A stretch of DNA of 64,000 bases from NCBI RefSeq assembly GCF_000293805.1, contig NZ_AMBZ01000002.1, forward strand, positions 209,001 to 273,000, written 5' to 3'. Made by a program: the position numbers and the translations under genes. Of the stretch, positions 61,752-64,000 are shown piece by piece. The stretch's first letter is position 1. Each line of letters begins with the position of its first letter. Below the pieces are notes generated by a model that did not search any database, was not told the DNA's origin, and saw only the letters and a program-made list of their open reading frames with translations. The stretch comes from Paenibacillus alvei DSM 29. GTDB lineage: Bacteria > Bacillota > Bacilli > Paenibacillales > Paenibacillaceae.

Positions 61752-61815
61752 GTTCGGCACATAAGCCTTCTTTTAAGTAACGAGCAAACTCCCGCATTGA
61801 TCAAAAGTTATACTG

Positions 61816-63168
61816 TTACACTAAGCCGATCGACGACAAGAAAATCAAAATAATGAGCACGGGAGCGATAATGCGCATTGTGAACATCCAAACACTTCTC
61901 CACGCAGGCGAAAGGCCCGTTTCCTCGCCTGATTGCTTCCATGCGTAGCCAACCAGCAGTGTCACGAACAAGCCCCCGAGCGGCAGCATCACATTAGAAG
62001 TGAGGAAATCGATCCACTGGAAGAAGTTGCGGCCTCCCAGCATCGCCTCTTCCCAAACGCCTCCAGCTGACAGCGTACATGGAAGTCCAATGACATACAT
62101 TGCAGCAATCACGTAGGTGGTTGCCTTGCCGCGTCCAAGATTGTATCGACGCATAATATAGGCAACTGGCACTTCGGTCAAAGCCAAGCACGATGTCACA
62201 GCCGCAATCGCAAGCAGCAAGAAGAACAAGCCGCCAAACAAGGAACCGTAAGGCATCGAGGCAAACGCTGCAGGCAAAGCAACGAATACAAGCCCTGGCC
62301 CTGAATCCGGCTCAATTCCAAATGTAAATATCGTAGGAAAAATAATTAATCCTGCAATCAGCGCGTACACCAGGTCGCCCGCCCCGACTGCGGCAGTGGC
62401 GAGCGGCAGCGATTGATGCTTGTCCACATAAGCGCCATATGTCAGCATGGCTCCCATGCCAAGCGACAAGGAGAAGAAAGCAAGTCCCAATGCCATCAGT
62501 GCCGAATGGAAGGTCAACTGTGAAAAGTCCGGTTTCAGGAAGTAAGAGATCCCTTCTGCAGCGCCATCCAGCGTTAACGTTCGCACCATCATAATTAATA
62601 GAATGATGAGCAGGCCCGGTATAACAATCTTGTTAAATTTCTCGATGCCTCCAGATATTCCACGAGCAATAACGAATCCACTCAAGGCCAGCACGACGAT
62701 CTGCCAAATGATCGGCATGGTTCCTCCCGTAAAGCTCTTGAAGTGCTCTGCATAATCATTGCTTTGGAACAGCACTCCAGTTACCGACTCCATTGCATAC
62801 TGAAGCGTCCATCCAGCAATGGTGCTGTAATACGTCATTATCAGGAATGCTGCCAATACGGCGATGAAGCCAAGCACTCCCCACCCTCTTTTTCCTGATA
62901 ATGTGGTAAAGGCTGATACGGCATCACCGCGTCCGCCACGTCCAACAGCTAGCTCGCCCAAAAGAACGGGCAGGCCCACGATCAAGAGACAGGCGATGAA
63001 TAGCAGGAAGAATGCCCCGCCGCCATTTTGCCCGGTAACATAAGGGAACTTCCACATGTTGCCGAGTCCAACTGAGCTGCCGATAGCAGCCAAAATGAAT
63101 CCTGCTGAGCTGAATTGCTCTGACTTATTTACCTTTTGAGGAACCTTCTGAGAATGTTTTTTTGACAT
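61816..63168 (-). CDS. Sodium-dependent transporter of the NSS/SNF family
   Basis: 450 residues, 11-12 membrane helices. The N-terminal sodium site motif AAIGSSVGLGNMWKFPYVTGQNGGGAFF is split over helix 1; LGMGAMLTYGAYV and the unwound helix region follow. Such transporters (LeuT/TnaT/MhsT type) import amino acids with Na+. Substrate is not predictable. AAGGAG is 14 bases from the ATG, rather far. Confidence 0.93.
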   Translation of the reverse strand: MSKKHSQKVPQKVNKSEQFSSAGFILAAIGSSVGLGNMWKFPYVTGQNGGGAFFLLFIACLLIVGLPVLLGELAVGRGGRGDAVSAFTTLSGKRGWGVLGFIAVLAAFLIMTYYSTIAGWTLQYAMESVTGVLFQSNDYAEHFKSFTGGTMPIIWQIVVLALSGFVIARGISGGIEKFNKIVIPGLLIILLIMMVRTLTLDGAAEGISYFLKPDFSQLTFHSALMALGLAFFSLSLGMGAMLTYGAYVDKHQSLPLATAAVGAGDLVYALIAGLIIFPTIFTFGIEPDSGPGLVFVALPAAFASMPYGSLFGGLFFLLLAIAAVTSCLALTEVPVAYIMRRYNLGRGKATTYVIAAMYVIGLPCTLSAGGVWEEAMLGGRNFFQWIDFLTSNVMLPLGGLFVTLLVGYAWKQSGEETGLSPAWRSVWMFTMRIIAPVLIILIFLSSIGLV

Positions 63169-63328
63169 CTAACGTATGCCACTCCTTCTTTCCTGCTGTA
63201 TTTACTAGGGTGCCCCAAGGACTGAGATAAACTCCATTTTATTCAATAATGCGCTCCGAATCGAATGTAATATTTCTCAATTCTTCAATCTGCTAACATG
63301 AACAGACATCCTCACCGTATGATTGAAC

Positions 63329-63376
63329 GAAAAAAGGCGCTCTCTGCACTGTATAAAAAGTGCAAAAGAACGCCTT
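63329..63376 (-). terminator. Terminator of the sugar ABC transporter unit
   Basis: AAGGCG/CGCCTT with inner GCACT/AGTGC pairing and a TTTTTTC tail on the minus strand. Confidence 0.8.
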
Positions 63377-63416
63377 CGAACATCGTATCAATTCACAGCT
63401 CAGATTAAAAAGTACC

Positions 63417-64000
63417 TTACTTAATTCCCGAGTGCATAAAGCTGCTAATAAATTTGCGCTGAAACAATAAAAATCCGATAATAAGCGGCCCTACGACAAG
63501 CAAAGTCGCTGCGCTTACCTCCGCCCATTGCGCACCCGTCTCGAACGATTGGGCGAACATCGCAAGTCCGACAGTAAGCGGTCGATTTTCTACAGAGTTC
63601 GTAACGATAAGCGGCCAAAGGAAGTTGTTCCACTGGTAGCTGACCGACACGACCGCGAATGAGATATATACAGGGGCCGACAAAGGTACGAAGATACGCC
63701 ACAAAATACCCAAGCGAGAGCAGCCTTCCACCATCGCTGCTTCCTCCAGCTCAAGCGGCAGCTGCTTGAACGTCTGGCGCAGCAGGAATATTCCGAACGC
63801 AGAGGCGAAGTAAGGCAGCATAATGCCCAGCTTCGTATCCAGCAAGCCAAATTCTTTTAATACATGATAGTTAGAGAAGATAAGGACATCTGCTGGTACC
63901 ATCAACTGTACCAAGAACAGCATAAACACGGCATCCTTCCCGAAGAAGCGAATCCGTGCGAATGCATAGGCAGCCAGCGTTAGGCTGAGAAGCTGTACAA
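63417..64000 (-). CDS. Carbohydrate ABC transporter permease (MalG type), N-terminus beyond the right edge
   Basis: The frame is open to the window edge (LLSLTLAAYAFARIRFFGKDAV lies upstream of the first Met). The coupling EAA loop ELEEAAMVEGCSRLGILWRIFVPLSAP is typical, and the C-terminus HSGIK is common in MalG/UgpE-like permeases. It would work with a second permease, a binding protein and MsmK-type ATPase not seen here. Substrate unknown. Confidence 0.93.
   Translation of the reverse strand, partial: VQLLSLTLAAYAFARIRFFGKDAVFMLFLVQLMVPADVLIFSNYHVLKEFGLLDTKLGIMLPYFASAFGIFLLRQTFKQLPLELEEAAMVEGCSRLGILWRIFVPLSAPVYISFAVVSVSYQWNNFLWPLIVTNSVENRPLTVGLAMFAQSFETGAQWAEVSAATLLVVGPLIIGFLLFQRKFISSFMHSGIK

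Overview
The window comes from a spore-forming, flagellated, S-layer-bearing Firmicute, almost certainly Paenibacillus alvei or a very close relative. Two surface proteins fix this. The S-layer protein at 959-3910 has 983 residues, a 24-residue signal peptide and the SLH motifs TRAE/TVEE/TRAQ. The SLH protein at 4609-8615 would have 1335 residues once one base is restored, and carries SRGE/VRQD/LRGD. From memory these match the published P. alvei SpaA and SlhA. Gene order elsewhere follows the conserved Bacillales core: prfA-prmC-spoIIR-ywlC-mntP-ywlE-rpiB-ywlG-glyA-upp-atp, and murA-spoIID-spoIIQ-spoIIID-mbl-flhO-flhP-fabZ. Nearly every gene lies on the minus strand; the SDR gene at 38590 is the clear exception.

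Layout, left to right. 1-14.2 kb: cell-envelope locus, with a partial secreted protein, spaA, slhA and the secondary cell wall polymer genes tagO, tagA, csaB plus a DUF5693 membrane protein. TagO and TagA start the polymer and CsaB pyruvylates it; the SLH domains of SpaA, SlhA and the SLH subtilase at 24-27 kb then bind it. mnaA at 46.8 kb supplies UDP-ManNAc. 14.3-24.2 kb: fabZ, pgsA, flhP/flhO, mbl, the sporulation genes spoIIID, spoIIQ, spoIID, then murA and ywzB. 24.2-27.1 kb: an SLH-anchored subtilase. 27.4-38 kb: nuoABCDHIJKLMN, the 11-subunit complex I lacking NuoEFG. 38.2-39.2 kb: a likely Fur-controlled small RNA and an SDR-like gene. 39.3-46.7 kb: atpZ-I-B-E-F-H-A-G-D-C. 46.8-59.7 kb: mnaA, upp, a ZTP-riboswitch-controlled rpiB-ywlG-glyA unit, ywlE, mntP, ywlC, spoIIR, prmC, prfA, ychF. 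60-64 kb: an unrecognised helical protein, an NSS transporter and a partial sugar ABC permease.

Four genes (slhA, nuoL, nuoC twice, prmC) are interrupted by single-base length changes in A/T homopolymers; each repairs to a full-length family member. All are in functions expected to be intact, so sequencing error is the leading explanation, although the slhA tract is also a plausible phase-variation site.

The least explained element is a roughly 200-nt minus-strand transcript unit at 38222-38458, with consensus promoter, Fur box and strong terminator but no credible ORF. Other elements worth attention are the ZTP riboswitch, two in-frame translation starts with good Shine-Dalgarno sequences in front of spaA, a 52-nt hairpin inside spoIID, and operator-like palindromes upstream of the subtilase and the unknown 60.3-kb gene. 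No tRNA, rRNA, insertion sequence or CRISPR array was seen.
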